From Proteiniphilum acetatigenes DSM 18083 (GTDB lineage Bacteria > Bacteroidota > Bacteroidia > Bacteroidales > Dysgonomonadaceae): a DNA stretch of 62,888 nucleotides. Both the position numbers and the translations under genes were made by a program. Under the pieces are notes generated by a model that ran no database searches, was not told the DNA's origin, and saw only the letters and a program-made list of their open reading frames with translations. Location of the stretch: positions 1 to 62,888 of the forward strand of contig NZ_KB905711.1 of the NCBI RefSeq assembly GCF_000380985.1, written 5' to 3'. Shown here in pieces: positions 43,722 through 52,598 of the stretch (position 1 is its first letter; each line of letters begins with the position of its first letter).

Positions 43722-44324
43722 ATGGCAGAACCGGAAAAAGATAAGGGACTGGATATTTCCACTGAGGAGAAAATTATAGAGGCTGCCCGTAAAGTCTTTA
43801 TGCAGAAGGGATATGCGGCTACGAGGACACGTGATATAGCAGAGGATGCGGGCATCAATCTGGCGTTGCTCAATTACTACTTCCGAAGTAAGGAGAAGCT
43901 GTTTTATCAGGTGATGATAGAGAAATTTCAACAGTTGTTTGGCGTGGTATTCCCAATTATAAACAACGATGCGTTGAGCCTCGATCAGAAAATAGAAATT
44001 CTTATCGAAAAATACATCGATCTGTTACTTGAAAATCCGGATTTGCCGATTTTTGTCCTTAGTGAAATCAGGGCCAACCCTGAAAAATTCAAAGAGACAG
44101 TACATGTACAGGAAATATTGAGAGGCTCGTCGTTTATTTGTCAACTTAGAGAGAGACGTCCGGATGTGGAACCGATACAGTTTATCAGTTCGGTGTTGGG
44201 TATGATAATCTTCCCGTTTGTTGCCAAACCCGTATTATTTTTTGATACTTCCAATTTCAATGCATTGATGGAGGAGAGGAAAGAGCTTGTCACGAAGTGG
44301 GTAAAAACCATTTTGAAGGAGTAG
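43722..44324 (+). CDS. TetR-family transcriptional regulator of the efflux operon
   Basis: The N-terminal HTH is of standard TetR type (AARKVFMQKGYAATRTRDIA, then EDAGINLALLNYYFRSKEKLF). The ligand-binding domain is helical and has no recognisable specificity. The length is 200 residues from the ATG at 43722. It lies 50 bp before the TolC-like gene. Matching 18-bp palindromes stand before its own promoter and before the operon, so it likely represses both and is released by a substrate of the pump. The inducer is unknown. Confidence 0.9.
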   Translation: MAEPEKDKGLDISTEEKIIEAARKVFMQKGYAATRTRDIAEDAGINLALLNYYFRSKEKLFYQVMIEKFQQLFGVVFPIINNDALSLDQKIEILIEKYIDLLLENPDLPIFVLSEIRANPEKFKETVHVQEILRGSSFICQLRERRPDVEPIQFISSVLGMIIFPFVAKPVLFFDTSNFNALMEERKELVTKWVKTILKE

Positions 44325-44342
44325 ATAATTTTTTATCTGTAA

Positions 44343-44360
44343 TTTAATCAAATGATTAAA
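44343..44360. promoter_or_regulatory. TetR operator 2 (before the efflux operon)
   Basis: TTTAATCAAATGATTAAA is a perfect palindrome that differs from operator 1 only in the two central bases. It ends 14 bp before the TolC-like start codon. Confidence 0.75.
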
Positions 44361-44374
44361 ACAAAATAATTAAA

Positions 44375-45655
44375 ATGATGATTAATAAACTGCTTTTAAG
44401 CCTTAGTGGCTGGCTGATCGTTGCGGGTTGTATTCAGGCGCAATCGATCTCGCTCGAGGAGTGTTACCAATGGGCGGAAAGCAATTACCCTTTGGTGAAA
44501 CAATATGCGCTTATCGAAAAAACACAGTCCTATTCTATCGCTAACGCTTCCAGGGGCAGTCTGCCGCAGTTACAAATTGGCGGACAGGCGTCCTACCAGT
44601 CGGACGTGACACAGATCCCCCTTTCGTTGCCCAACGTGGACATTCCGGTGATGAGTAAAGACCAGTATAAATTATATGGCGAGATATCCCAGCCGATTAC
44701 TGATTTATTGACGGTAAAACGTCAAAAAGAATTGATTGATGCAAACGCGAGAGTAGAAGAGCAAAAAATTGAAGTGGAATTGTACAAATTGAAAGAACGT
44801 ATCAACCAGCTTTATTTCGGTATCCTGCTCATGGATGAGCAGATTGCCCAGGTTAGAATCCTGCAAAAGGATCTTCAATCGGGAATAAACAAAAACAGTG
44901 TTGCTATTGCTAACGGTATTGTCCTGAAAAGCAGTGCCGACATGCTCAGGGCGGAATTGTTGAAAACAGAACAACGGGTTATCGAGCTGAAAGCTGTCCG
45001 AAAAGGATATGCCGATGTGCTTGCACTGTTTATAGACCGGGATATCAGCGAAAATACCATATTGGAAAGACCGTCAGCGGTTACATCATTGTCCGGTATT
45101 AACCGTCCCGAACTCCAACTCTTTGAGATGCAGAAGCAAACCTTCGAAGTGCAAAATAAACTTGTCGATACCCAAATCCTGCCTCGCTTCAGCCTTTTCC
45201 TGCAGGGAGGTTATGGAAGGCCTGCACTGAATATGCTGAACAACGATTTTGACCTCTATTATATTGGGGGAGTTCGTTTTGCATGGAACATTTCAGGTTT
45301 TTACACCCATAAGCGGGAGAAGCGGTTGTTGGTGTTAAGCCAAAACGCAGTGGATGTGCAAAAAGAACTCTTCCTTTTCAACACGAACCTTACGCTGAAA
45401 CAACAGAACAATGAAATTATCAAACTCGAAGAGCTGATAGAAGCGGATAAAGAAATTATCAGATTGCGTGAAAATGTAAAACTAGCCGCACAAAGCCAAT
45501 TGGAACACGGTACGGTTACAGCGAACGATTACCTCACCTATGTCAATGCCGAGGATCAGGCAAGACAAAATCTCATTTTGCATGAGATGGAGCTTCTGAT
45601 GGCACAGTATAAGCTTAAAACAACGGCGGGAAGTTTTTTTTTAATTGACAATTGA
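44375..45655 (+). CDS. TolC-family outer-membrane efflux protein
   Basis: This protein forms the outer-membrane duct of a tripartite pump. It has a signal peptide (LLLSLSGWLIVAGCIQAQS) followed by the two OEP repeats: SLEECYQWAESNYPLVKQYA near the start, and GSLPQLQIGGQASYQ, later RFSLFLQGGYGRP with AWNISGFYTHKREKRLL. Long coiled helices lie between them. The length of 426 is normal. The last codons (IDN, stop) lie inside an inverted repeat that begins at 45650, so the natural C-terminus may have been altered. It is the first structural gene of the TetR-controlled operon. Confidence 0.92.
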   Translation: MMINKLLLSLSGWLIVAGCIQAQSISLEECYQWAESNYPLVKQYALIEKTQSYSIANASRGSLPQLQIGGQASYQSDVTQIPLSLPNVDIPVMSKDQYKLYGEISQPITDLLTVKRQKELIDANARVEEQKIEVELYKLKERINQLYFGILLMDEQIAQVRILQKDLQSGINKNSVAIANGIVLKSSADMLRAELLKTEQRVIELKAVRKGYADVLALFIDRDISENTILERPSAVTSLSGINRPELQLFEMQKQTFEVQNKLVDTQILPRFSLFLQGGYGRPALNMLNNDFDLYYIGGVRFAWNISGFYTHKREKRLLVLSQNAVDVQKELFLFNTNLTLKQQNNEIIKLEELIEADKEIIRLRENVKLAAQSQLEHGTVTANDYLTYVNAEDQARQNLILHEMELLMAQYKLKTTAGSFFLIDN

Positions 45656-45897
45656 TAATTGACAATTGACAATTGAGAGAGTTGGGGACTGGAGATTGAG
45701 AGCTGAGAACAAAGAACTGAGAACAGGGTATTGAATACTAAAAGCTAATAACGGAGTATTGATAGTTGCTAATTTGTAATTAAAAATTGGAGGTAGTCGA
45801 TAATGATGTAGAAATTAAAAATGAAAACAATGAATACGGATAAAAAATTAATAAGGAGAAAAGAAAATTGTCAATTGTCAAATGTCAATTATCAATT
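45650..45897. repeat. Inverted-repeat pair without cargo (27 bp arms, one mismatch)
   Basis: The arm at 45650-45676 is built from (A/T)ATTGACA-type units. Its reverse complement lies at 45871-45897 with one mismatch. The left arm covers the stop codon of the TolC-like gene, and the right arm lies within the front end of the adaptor gene. The 194 bp between hold only AG-rich low-complexity sequence and the adaptor's start. It has the same layout as the unit at 46771-47328 but no gene. Confidence 0.7.
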
Positions 45898-46777
45898 TAT
45901 GACGCTTGCTCTTGCCATTGTTTTGTCGGCCTGTAACAGAAACCACTATACGTTTGATGCTTCGGGCTCGTTCGAGGCAGAAGAAACCATTATCTCTGCC
46001 GAAGCACAGGGAATATTGAAACTGTTCGATGTGCAAGAGGGCCAAATTCTGCAAGCCGGCCGGCAGATCGGCTACATTGACAGTATACAGCTTCATCTCA
46101 GAAAAAAGCAACTGGAAGCACAGATTGTGGCCATAGCAGGAAAGAAGCCGGATATTCCCGTACAGTTATCCGCCCTGCAGGAACAACTCAGAACTGCCGA
46201 AAGAGAGAAAACAAGGATTGCCAAACTCGTTGAAGGAGATGGTGCCACACCTAAGCAACTGGATGATATTACCGCACAGGTAGAGGTGCTGAAGAAACAA
46301 ATCGAAGCGCAAAAATCATCACTGGGTATTTCGAGTGAAAGTATCAACAATGAGATTGTGCCTTTGCAGATACAGATTGAACAACTTGCAGACCAATTGG
46401 ATAAATGCCGTATCGTAAATCCGGTAAGCGGTACCGTGTTGACTAAATACGCCGAAGCAAACGAAATGGCTTCTATCGGCAAGCCCCTCTATAAAATTGC
46501 CGACCTGTCCAATATCATTCTGCGGGCGTATATTACCGGGAAACAGTTGCCACAAGTGAGACTCAACCAGAAGGTAAGGGTGTGGACTGATGATGGGAAT
46601 GGAGGATATAAAGAAACTGAGGGTACAATTACCTGGATAAGCGATAAGGCGGAGTTTACACCCAAAACCATTCAGACCAAAGACGAACGGGCAAATAAGG
46701 TGTATGCCGTCAAGGTAAGGGTTAAAAACGATGGATCGTACAAGATAGGGATGTATGGGGAAATCTCCTTTAATTGA
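45821..46777 (+). CDS. HlyD-type periplasmic adaptor (membrane-fusion lipoprotein)
   Basis: The adaptor joins the inner-membrane ABC part to TolC. A lipoprotein signal ends at SAC (MTLALAIVLSAC, then NRN). The barrel-sandwich half has IISAEAQGILKLFDVQEGQIL, followed by a long coiled hairpin (about residues 90-185) and the second half VNPVSGTVLTKYAEANEMA. The ATG at 45821 gives a basic n-region (KKLIRRK) but adds residues encoded by the right arm of an inverted repeat. An ATG at 45899 would give the bare signal. The stop codon also lies in a repeat arm. Confidence 0.88.
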   Translation: MKTMNTDKKLIRRKENCQLSNVNYQFMTLALAIVLSACNRNHYTFDASGSFEAEETIISAEAQGILKLFDVQEGQILQAGRQIGYIDSIQLHLRKKQLEAQIVAIAGKKPDIPVQLSALQEQLRTAEREKTRIAKLVEGDGATPKQLDDITAQVEVLKKQIEAQKSSLGISSESINNEIVPLQIQIEQLADQLDKCRIVNPVSGTVLTKYAEANEMASIGKPLYKIADLSNIILRAYITGKQLPQVRLNQKVRVWTDDGNGGYKETEGTITWISDKAEFTPKTIQTKDERANKVYAVKVRVKNDGSYKIGMYGEISFN

Positions 46778-46846
46778 CAATTGATAGTTGACAGTTGACA
46801 ATGGAGAATGGGAGGTTGGTGTTGGGTGGTATTGGATGGTAAGTGA

Positions 46847-46880
46847 TTAGTAATTAGTAATTAGTAATTAGTAATTGGTA
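46847..46880 (+). repeat. Tandem TTAGTAA heptamers
   Basis: Nearly five copies of the 7-mer ATTAGTA/TTAGTAA lie in a row upstream of the four-helix-bundle gene and inside the inverted-repeat unit. Confidence 0.75.
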
Positions 46881-46919
46881 ATTGAGAAGTAATGATTATA
46901 ATAACACGAATTAAATGAT

Positions 46920-47276
46920 ATGGAAAATATAGTTGCCGTTAAATCGTATGCTTTTGCAATTAGAGTTGTGAAATTGTATAAACTTTTATCACAGGAAAAA
47001 AGAGAATTTATTCTTTCCAAACAAATGTTGAGAAGTGGAACAGCAATTGGAGCATTAATTAAAGAGGCCGAACATGCCCAGTCAAAGGCGGATTTTCTAA
47101 ATAAAATGAATGTTGCTTTGAAAGAAGCAAATGAAACAGAATATTGGTTGATGCTGATGAAAGATACCGAATATCTGAATGAAAAAGAATTTCAATCAAT
47201 CAGGGAAGATTGTTCCGAATTACTAAAACTTTTAATCAGTATTGTTAAAAGCACAAAAACATCAATAAAAAAGTAA
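46920..47276 (+). CDS. Four-helix-bundle protein, S23/IVS (TIGR02436) type
   Basis: This 118-residue protein is the classic four-helix bundle linked to 23S rRNA intervening sequences and to the Avd accessory proteins of diversity-generating retroelements. The signature segments are clear: YAFAIRVVKLYKLLSQEKRE, LSKQMLRSGTAIGALIKEAE, SKADFLNKMNVALKEANETE and YWLMLMKD. Its ends are basic. It sits alone in an inverted-repeat unit inside an efflux operon, not inside rRNA and not near a reverse transcriptase. It may bind nucleic acid. What it does here is unknown. Confidence 0.93.
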   Translation: MENIVAVKSYAFAIRVVKLYKLLSQEKREFILSKQMLRSGTAIGALIKEAEHAQSKADFLNKMNVALKEANETEYWLMLMKDTEYLNEKEFQSIREDCSELLKLLISIVKSTKTSIKK

Positions 47277-47349
47277 TTACCCATTGTCAATTATCCATTG
47301 TCAACTGTCAACTATCAATTGTCAATTATCAATTATCAATTATATAAAA

Positions 47350-48327
47350 ATGATAGTACTGAATAATATTATAAAAACCTACGATAAGGGAGAAACAAAG
47401 GCTGTGAACAATGTCTCATTTGAAGTGGGGAAAGGAGAGTTGTTTGGTTTGATCGGTCCCGACGGAGCAGGCAAAACGACTATTTTCCGCATACTTACTA
47501 CATTGCTTTTGCCCGATAGCGGTACTGCTTACGTGAACGGTTTTGACGTAGTGAAAGATTACAGGGTTATTCGTGCGAGCGTGGGTTATATGCCCGGCCG
47601 ATTTTCGTTGTATCCCGACCTATCGGTTGAAGAAAACCTGCGCTTTTTCGCTACGATGTTCAATACGGGCATAAGGGAGAATTATGACCTTATCAAAGAT
47701 ATTTACACGCAGTTGGAACCATTCAAAGAGCGCAGGGCCGGGAAATTGTCGGGCGGAATGAAGCAAAAACTGGCTTTGTGTTGTGCTTTAATCCATCGTC
47801 CCGCAGTTTTGTTTCTGGATGAACCGACTACTGGGGTAGATGTAGTTTCGAGAAAGGAATTCTGGGAGATGCTGAAACGTTTGAAAGAGCAGGGTATCAC
47901 CATTCTTGTTTCTACGCCGTATATGGACGAAGCGATGCTTTGTGAGCGGATCGTGTTGATCCAGAGTGGTAAGATTTTGTCCGTCGATACTCCTTCAACT
48001 ATCATCGGACAATATCCCGAACGCCTCTTTGCTGTTCGATCGGACAATATGGGGCGGTTGCTGAGTGATCTACGGAATATCGAAATTGTGAAGAGTTGCC
48101 ATGCCTTCGGCGGGTATCACCACATTGCATTTGTGGATCGTATTGCCTTTGCAGGTCAAGCCAACTTTGCAGATGAAAAAGAAAATCCTCAAAATGCATT
48201 ATTACACGCTCTGGAAAATGAAAATCACCGAAATATTGAAATAAGGGAAATCACTCCTACTATTGAAGATTGTTTTATCCGGCTGATGGGTAATCACTAT
48301 CAACCGACAGCAAATGGATTTACATGA
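47350..48327 (+). CDS. ABC transporter ATP-binding protein 1 of the efflux operon
   Basis: This ATPase powers the pump. Walker A is GPDGAGKTT, the signature is LSGGMKQKLALCCAL, Walker B is VLFLDEPTTGVD, and the H-loop region is STPYMDEA. The C-terminal 90 residues are an extra domain found in the YbhF half of this pump type. The ATG at 47350 was chosen because an earlier in-frame ATG (47284) reads through the inverted-repeat arm and adds repeat-coded residues. Its stop overlaps the start of the next ATPase gene by 4 bp. Confidence 0.93.
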   Translation: MIVLNNIIKTYDKGETKAVNNVSFEVGKGELFGLIGPDGAGKTTIFRILTTLLLPDSGTAYVNGFDVVKDYRVIRASVGYMPGRFSLYPDLSVEENLRFFATMFNTGIRENYDLIKDIYTQLEPFKERRAGKLSGGMKQKLALCCALIHRPAVLFLDEPTTGVDVVSRKEFWEMLKRLKEQGITILVSTPYMDEAMLCERIVLIQSGKILSVDTPSTIIGQYPERLFAVRSDNMGRLLSDLRNIEIVKSCHAFGGYHHIAFVDRIAFAGQANFADEKENPQNALLHALENENHRNIEIREITPTIEDCFIRLMGNHYQPTANGFT

Positions 48328-49064
48328 ATGAAATAGTCATACAAACCGATAAGCTCACCAAACGTTTCGGTGATTTTATTGCTGCCAACGAAATCACTTT
48401 TGATGTGTATAAGGGGGAAATATTTGGTTTTCTCGGTGCGAACGGGGCCGGAAAAACAACAGTGATGCGTATGCTCTGCGGATTATCCAAACCATCGTCG
48501 GGAGCGGCAACCATTGCCGGGTTTGATATTTACAGGCAAACTGAAGCCATCAAGAAGAATATCGGTTATATGAGCCAGAAATTTTCACTGTATGAAGATC
48601 TGACAGTCATGGAAAATATTCATTTTTTCGGAGGTATCTACGGTTTGTCCGGCCGGCAATTAAAAGAGAAGGGAGAAGCGCTTATTACCAGGTTGGGTAT
48701 GAGGAACGAGACCAAAAAGATGGTAAGTTCACTGCCGTTGGGCTGGAAACAAAAACTGGCTTTTTCGGTTGCTATCCTGCATGACCCTAAGATCGTATTC
48801 CTCGATGAACCGACCGGAGGGGTAGATCCGATTACCCGCAGGCAGTTCTGGGATTTGATTTACGATGCCGTGGAGAGAGGTATCACGGCTTTTGTTACGA
48901 CACACTATATGGATGAAGCAGAATACTGTAACCGTATTTCTATGATGGTCGACGGTGAGATCAAAGCGCTCGATACGCCTGCCAATTTGAAAAAACAGTA
49001 TTCCGCTGACTCGATGGATGAAGTGTTTTACGGTCTGGCAAGAAAAGCAAAACGAAATCTCTAA
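48324..49064 (+). CDS. ABC transporter ATP-binding protein 2 of the efflux operon
   Basis: This is a second, shorter ATPase (246 residues). Walker A is GANGAGKTTVMR, the signature region is LPLGWKQKLAFSVAIL in place of LSGGxxQ, and Walker B is IVFLDEPTGGVDP. The altered signature (LPLGWKQ) is typical of this ABC-2 pair. In E. coli-type YbhF the two ATPases are fused in one chain; here they are separate genes with a 4-bp overlap. Two permease genes follow, 15 and 49 bp apart. Confidence 0.93.
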   Translation: MNEIVIQTDKLTKRFGDFIAANEITFDVYKGEIFGFLGANGAGKTTVMRMLCGLSKPSSGAATIAGFDIYRQTEAIKKNIGYMSQKFSLYEDLTVMENIHFFGGIYGLSGRQLKEKGEALITRLGMRNETKKMVSSLPLGWKQKLAFSVAILHDPKIVFLDEPTGGVDPITRRQFWDLIYDAVERGITAFVTTHYMDEAEYCNRISMMVDGEIKALDTPANLKKQYSADSMDEVFYGLARKAKRNL

Positions 49065-49079
49065 AGTAGCTGAAAGTTA

Positions 49080-50204
49080 ATGAAATCTTCTATTCCTGAT
49101 TCCCGATTCTGGGCATTTGTCCGAAAAGAATTTTTACATGTTTTCCGCGACCGGAAGACGCTCTTGATGTTGTTCGGAGTGCCTGTTGTATGCGTTACCC
49201 TGTTTGGTTTCGCACTTACCAACGAAATCAGAAACGCCAAAATCGTCGTGTGCGATTATGCCAATGACGATGCTTCACGACAAATTATTGGCAAACTGGC
49301 AGCGAGCAGGGAATTTCAACTCCAAAACCCGCTATTGGACTATAACCAGATTGAAACGGCTTTCAAGCAGGGCGATATAAAGATGGCAGTTGTTTTTCCT
49401 GCCAATTTCAACCGGGATCTATTGCACCTCAACGAGGCACAGATACAACTGATTACCGATGCATCCGATCCGAATACTGCCACGGCATTGAGTGGTTACG
49501 CTACCAATATAATTATGGATTATCAGCAGGAACTTATACAATTGCAAGGCTTACCCTATACCATAAACACTGAAATGCGGATGGTGTATAACCCCGAATT
49601 GAAATCAGTTGTCAATTTCGTACCCGGAGTAATATCACTTATCCTTTTGCTGGTATGTGTATTGATGACCTCGGTTTCCATCGTAAAAGAAAAAGAGAGC
49701 GGGACAATGGAAGTGTTGCTGGTTTCGCCCTTCAGCCCCTTTGGGGTTATTGTATCTAAAGCGGTTCCCTATCTGGCACTGTCGCTTATCAATCTGACCG
49801 TTATTCTGCTATTGAGTATTTTCGTACTGGGAATGCCGGTCAACGGAAGCTTTTTACTTTTGTATGCCGTAAGTACGCTGTTTATTATTACCGCACTCTC
49901 TTTGGGGCTGCTTATATCGAATATCACCACCTCGCAACAGGCCGCAATGCTGGTTTCACTGATGGGGATGCTGGTTCCGTCGATATTGTTTACCGGCTTT
50001 ATGTTTCCACTTGAGAATATGCCCTATGTTTTACAACTCTTTGCCAATATTGTTCCTGCCAAATGGTATTACATCATTGTAAAATCAGTGATGATAAAAG
50101 GTTTAGGATTTGAGGCAATATGGAAGGAGACGTTGGTCCTGTTAGGAATGACGATATTGTTGCTTGTAGTCAATATCAGGAAATTTAAAATAAGATTGGA
50201 GTGA
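49080..50204 (+). CDS. ABC-2 type permease 1 (YbhS-like)
   Basis: The N-terminal membrane segment follows RKEFLHVFRDRKTLLMLFGVP. A large periplasmic domain spans about residues 45-170, and the C-terminal half has five more membrane helices with VPGVISLILLLVCVLMTSVSIVKEKESGTMEVLLVSP. This is the ABC-2/YhhJ-YbhS layout. With permease 2 it should form the membrane channel that exports a substrate, probably a drug-like or hydrophobic compound. Confidence 0.92.
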   Translation: MKSSIPDSRFWAFVRKEFLHVFRDRKTLLMLFGVPVVCVTLFGFALTNEIRNAKIVVCDYANDDASRQIIGKLAASREFQLQNPLLDYNQIETAFKQGDIKMAVVFPANFNRDLLHLNEAQIQLITDASDPNTATALSGYATNIIMDYQQELIQLQGLPYTINTEMRMVYNPELKSVVNFVPGVISLILLLVCVLMTSVSIVKEKESGTMEVLLVSPFSPFGVIVSKAVPYLALSLINLTVILLLSIFVLGMPVNGSFLLLYAVSTLFIITALSLGLLISNITTSQQAAMLVSLMGMLVPSILFTGFMFPLENMPYVLQLFANIVPAKWYYIIVKSVMIKGLGFEAIWKETLVLLGMTILLLVVNIRKFKIRLE

Positions 50205-50253
50205 TTCTGGGCAAATGATTTTGTTGCATATATAGCTTTAGACAGATAGACAG

Positions 50254-51375
50254 ATGAGAACATTACGATTTTTATTACAAAAAGAATTTCGGCAGATATT
50301 CCGCAACAAATCCCTGTTGCCGTTGATATTTTTTATGCCGGTTGTACAATTGCTGGTACTTCCTTTGGCGGCCGATTACGAAGTGAAGAATATCCATATA
50401 ACAATTGTTGACCGCGACCATTCTACTTATTCGCAAAAATTAGTATCAAAAATCGGAGCATCCGGATATTTTCGACTAACCGATTATACAATGGGATTTG
50501 ATGAAGCGTTTAAAGATATGGAGGATGACCGGTCTGACTTGATTTTGGAAATACCACCGGGTTTTGAGCGGAATCTTGTCCGTGAGAATCAACAATCGCT
50601 TTTTATCGCAGTGAATGCTATTAATGGCGTAAAAGCCAACTTGGGAGGCGCTTATCTCAACCGTATTATTGCCGATTACAATAAGGATATCTGTTTGGAA
50701 TGGATACAGACGTCAAAATTCAATCCGTCGCCTTCGATTGAAGTAACCCAATCCAATTGGTTCAATCCCTCCATGAACTACCGGTTTTATATGGTTCCGG
50801 GCATTTTGGCGCTGTTGGTTACGATGATAGGAGCTTATTTATGTTCACTGAATATTGTCAGGGAAAAAGAAGTGGGTACGATTGAGCAAATCAACGTCAC
50901 TCCCGTTCAAAAATACCAGTTCCTTCTGGGGAAATTGATCCCGTTCTGGGTCATTGGAATGGCTATATTCACCATTGGATTATTCGGCATTGCCTGGCCG
51001 GTTTACGGTATTGTTCCGGCCGGTAATCTGTTGTTACTTTACGGGTATCTTTCTGTATATCTGGTGGGGATACTTGGATTGGGATTATTAATCTCCACCT
51101 ATGCCGACACGCAGCAACAAGCCATGTCTGTCGCTTTTTTCTTTATGATGATCTTTATATTGATGAGCGGACTGTTTACGCCGATCGACAGTATGCCCCG
51201 GTGGGCTTACATCATTGCACGCAGCAGTCCCGTCACTTATTTTATCGAAGTGATGCGGATGATTGTGTTGAAGGGGAACAGTTTCGAACACATATGGCGC
51301 CACTTCTTAATTATGGCGGGGTTTGCCGTATGTCTTAACGGCTGGGCAATTGTAAATTACAGAAAAACAAATTAA
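50254..51375 (+). CDS. ABC-2 type permease 2 (YbhR-like)
   Basis: This gene has the same layout as permease 1: LLQKEFRQIFRNKSLLPLIFFMP at the start, a periplasmic domain, and VPGILALLVTMIGAYLCSLNIVREKEVGTIEQI in the C-terminal half. The two permeases are clearly paralogues. It is the last gene of the operon, ending 33 bp before the convergent nhaA. I see no strong terminator in the gap. Confidence 0.92.
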   Translation: MRTLRFLLQKEFRQIFRNKSLLPLIFFMPVVQLLVLPLAADYEVKNIHITIVDRDHSTYSQKLVSKIGASGYFRLTDYTMGFDEAFKDMEDDRSDLILEIPPGFERNLVRENQQSLFIAVNAINGVKANLGGAYLNRIIADYNKDICLEWIQTSKFNPSPSIEVTQSNWFNPSMNYRFYMVPGILALLVTMIGAYLCSLNIVREKEVGTIEQINVTPVQKYQFLLGKLIPFWVIGMAIFTIGLFGIAWPVYGIVPAGNLLLLYGYLSVYLVGILGLGLLISTYADTQQQAMSVAFFFMMIFILMSGLFTPIDSMPRWAYIIARSSPVTYFIEVMRMIVLKGNSFEHIWRHFLIMAGFAVCLNGWAIVNYRKTN

Positions 51376-51407
51376 TTGAAACCATAAAGAGGAAAAGAGT
51401 CGTTTGT

Positions 51408-52598
51408 TTATGTATCTACTTCTTCTTTTTCGCGGGAAAATGCTTTTAGCCATATATAGCCTACGATCATTGCCAGGGCCGAAGCGATCAGTACCGACAG
51501 TTTCGCGATATCCTTCAGCATCTTGTCGTCAGGGAAAGAAAGATTCGATACGAAGATAGACATGGTAAAACCAATACCTGCCAATATACCGACTCCTATA
51601 AACTGTACCCAGTGGATATTTGCTAACCTAACCAACCGAAGCTTAACCATCAGATAAACGGCCAGTGTGATACCTATCGGTTTTCCCAGGAACAGACCCA
51701 GGATAATTCCGAGAGAAAGAGGAGAAGTAAGTCCGGATATGGCTGTCGGTGAAATCAAAATACTGGTGTTGGCCAGTGCGAAGATAGGGACAATGATAAA
51801 ATTAACAGGAAGACCGAGCCTCTTCTCAAATGCAGGCATCTTACTTACCGGAATGATAAAAGCAAGTATTACCCCGGCAAATGAGGCATGAATACCTGAC
51901 CGGTACATACAATACCACATGACCAATCCCAGTCCGACCGTAATATAATAAACGGATTTATGCTGAAAATGACGGTTGATAAGAAAGATCGCAAGAGCTA
52001 CAACTGCTACTCCCACCAGCCAGATAAGGTAAAGTGCAGAACCATAAAACAGCGCGATAATAAGAATAGCGCACAGATCGTCTATAATGGCTAATGCTGT
52101 CAGAAATACTTTCATGGAATGAGGAACCGCTTTTCCTAACAGGCTTATCATGCCGAGGGTGAAAGCAATATCTGTAGCGGTTGGTATGGCCCACCCGTTT
52201 GAATAGGCTGTACCGGCAGTAATTACGGAAAAAATAACTGCCGGAAAAGCTACTCCGAACAACGCAGATGCAGTGGGGAGCATCATCCTGCTAAAAGACG
52301 AGAGTTCCCCTTTGGTTACTTCCCTTTTTATGTCGATGGCTACATGAAAGAAGAATAACGTCATCAGGGCGTCATTCACGAAATGAATGATCGTATGGGG
52401 TAAATGCAGATCGTGAAATCCGGGAATTGACATTTCCCAGAAATTATAATAAAGGTTCCCTATCCCTTCGATATTTGTTAAGATCAATGAGAAGAAAGTG
52501 CATAACAGTAAAAGTATTCCCAATGATCTGCTGTCGTTGATAATTCGTTTGAATATCGACGTAGCCGGTGGTTGCAGGCCTTTATGTCCAGTACTCAT
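51408..52598 (-). CDS. nhaA: Na+/H+ antiporter NhaA
   Basis: NhaA exchanges two protons for one sodium and protects against salt and alkali. The family signature is complete: FFFHVAIDIKREVTKGELSS at the start, WAIPTATDIAFTLGMI, and the ion-binding pair in LAIIDDLCAILIIALFYG. GIGFTMSIFVSNLSF lies near the end. The 396 residues give about 12 membrane helices. Its start overlaps the end of pepE by 4 bp, so they are translated together. Confidence 0.97.
   Translation of the reverse strand: MSTGHKGLQPPATSIFKRIINDSRSLGILLLLCTFFSLILTNIEGIGNLYYNFWEMSIPGFHDLHLPHTIIHFVNDALMTLFFFHVAIDIKREVTKGELSSFSRMMLPTASALFGVAFPAVIFSVITAGTAYSNGWAIPTATDIAFTLGMISLLGKAVPHSMKVFLTALAIIDDLCAILIIALFYGSALYLIWLVGVAVVALAIFLINRHFQHKSVYYITVGLGLVMWYCMYRSGIHASFAGVILAFIIPVSKMPAFEKRLGLPVNFIIVPIFALANTSILISPTAISGLTSPLSLGIILGLFLGKPIGITLAVYLMVKLRLVRLANIHWVQFIGVGILAGIGFTMSIFVSNLSFPDDKMLKDIAKLSVLIASALAMIVGYIWLKAFSREKEEVDT

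Larger units (their letters stand above)
46771..47328. mobile_element. Inverted-repeat-bounded unit carrying a four-helix-bundle gene
   Basis: A perfect 35-bp inverted repeat (46771-46805 and 47294-47328) bounds a 558-bp segment that carries only the S23-type gene at 46920-47276. The arms are built from TTGACAAT-like units, so they are not random. The unit splits the efflux operon between the adaptor and the first ATPase gene. The adaptor's stop codon (46775-46777) is inside the left arm. No transposase is present, so any mobility would be non-autonomous. No clear target duplication is seen. Confidence 0.65.

Noticed and set aside
46771-47328. Diversity-generating retroelement or rRNA intervening sequence as the home of the S23 gene
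   Set aside because: There is no reverse transcriptase, no variable/template repeat pair and no rRNA in the window.
45650-47345. CRISPR array from the repeated TTGACAATT units
   Set aside because: The units are short, degenerate and lack regular spacers; no cas genes are present.
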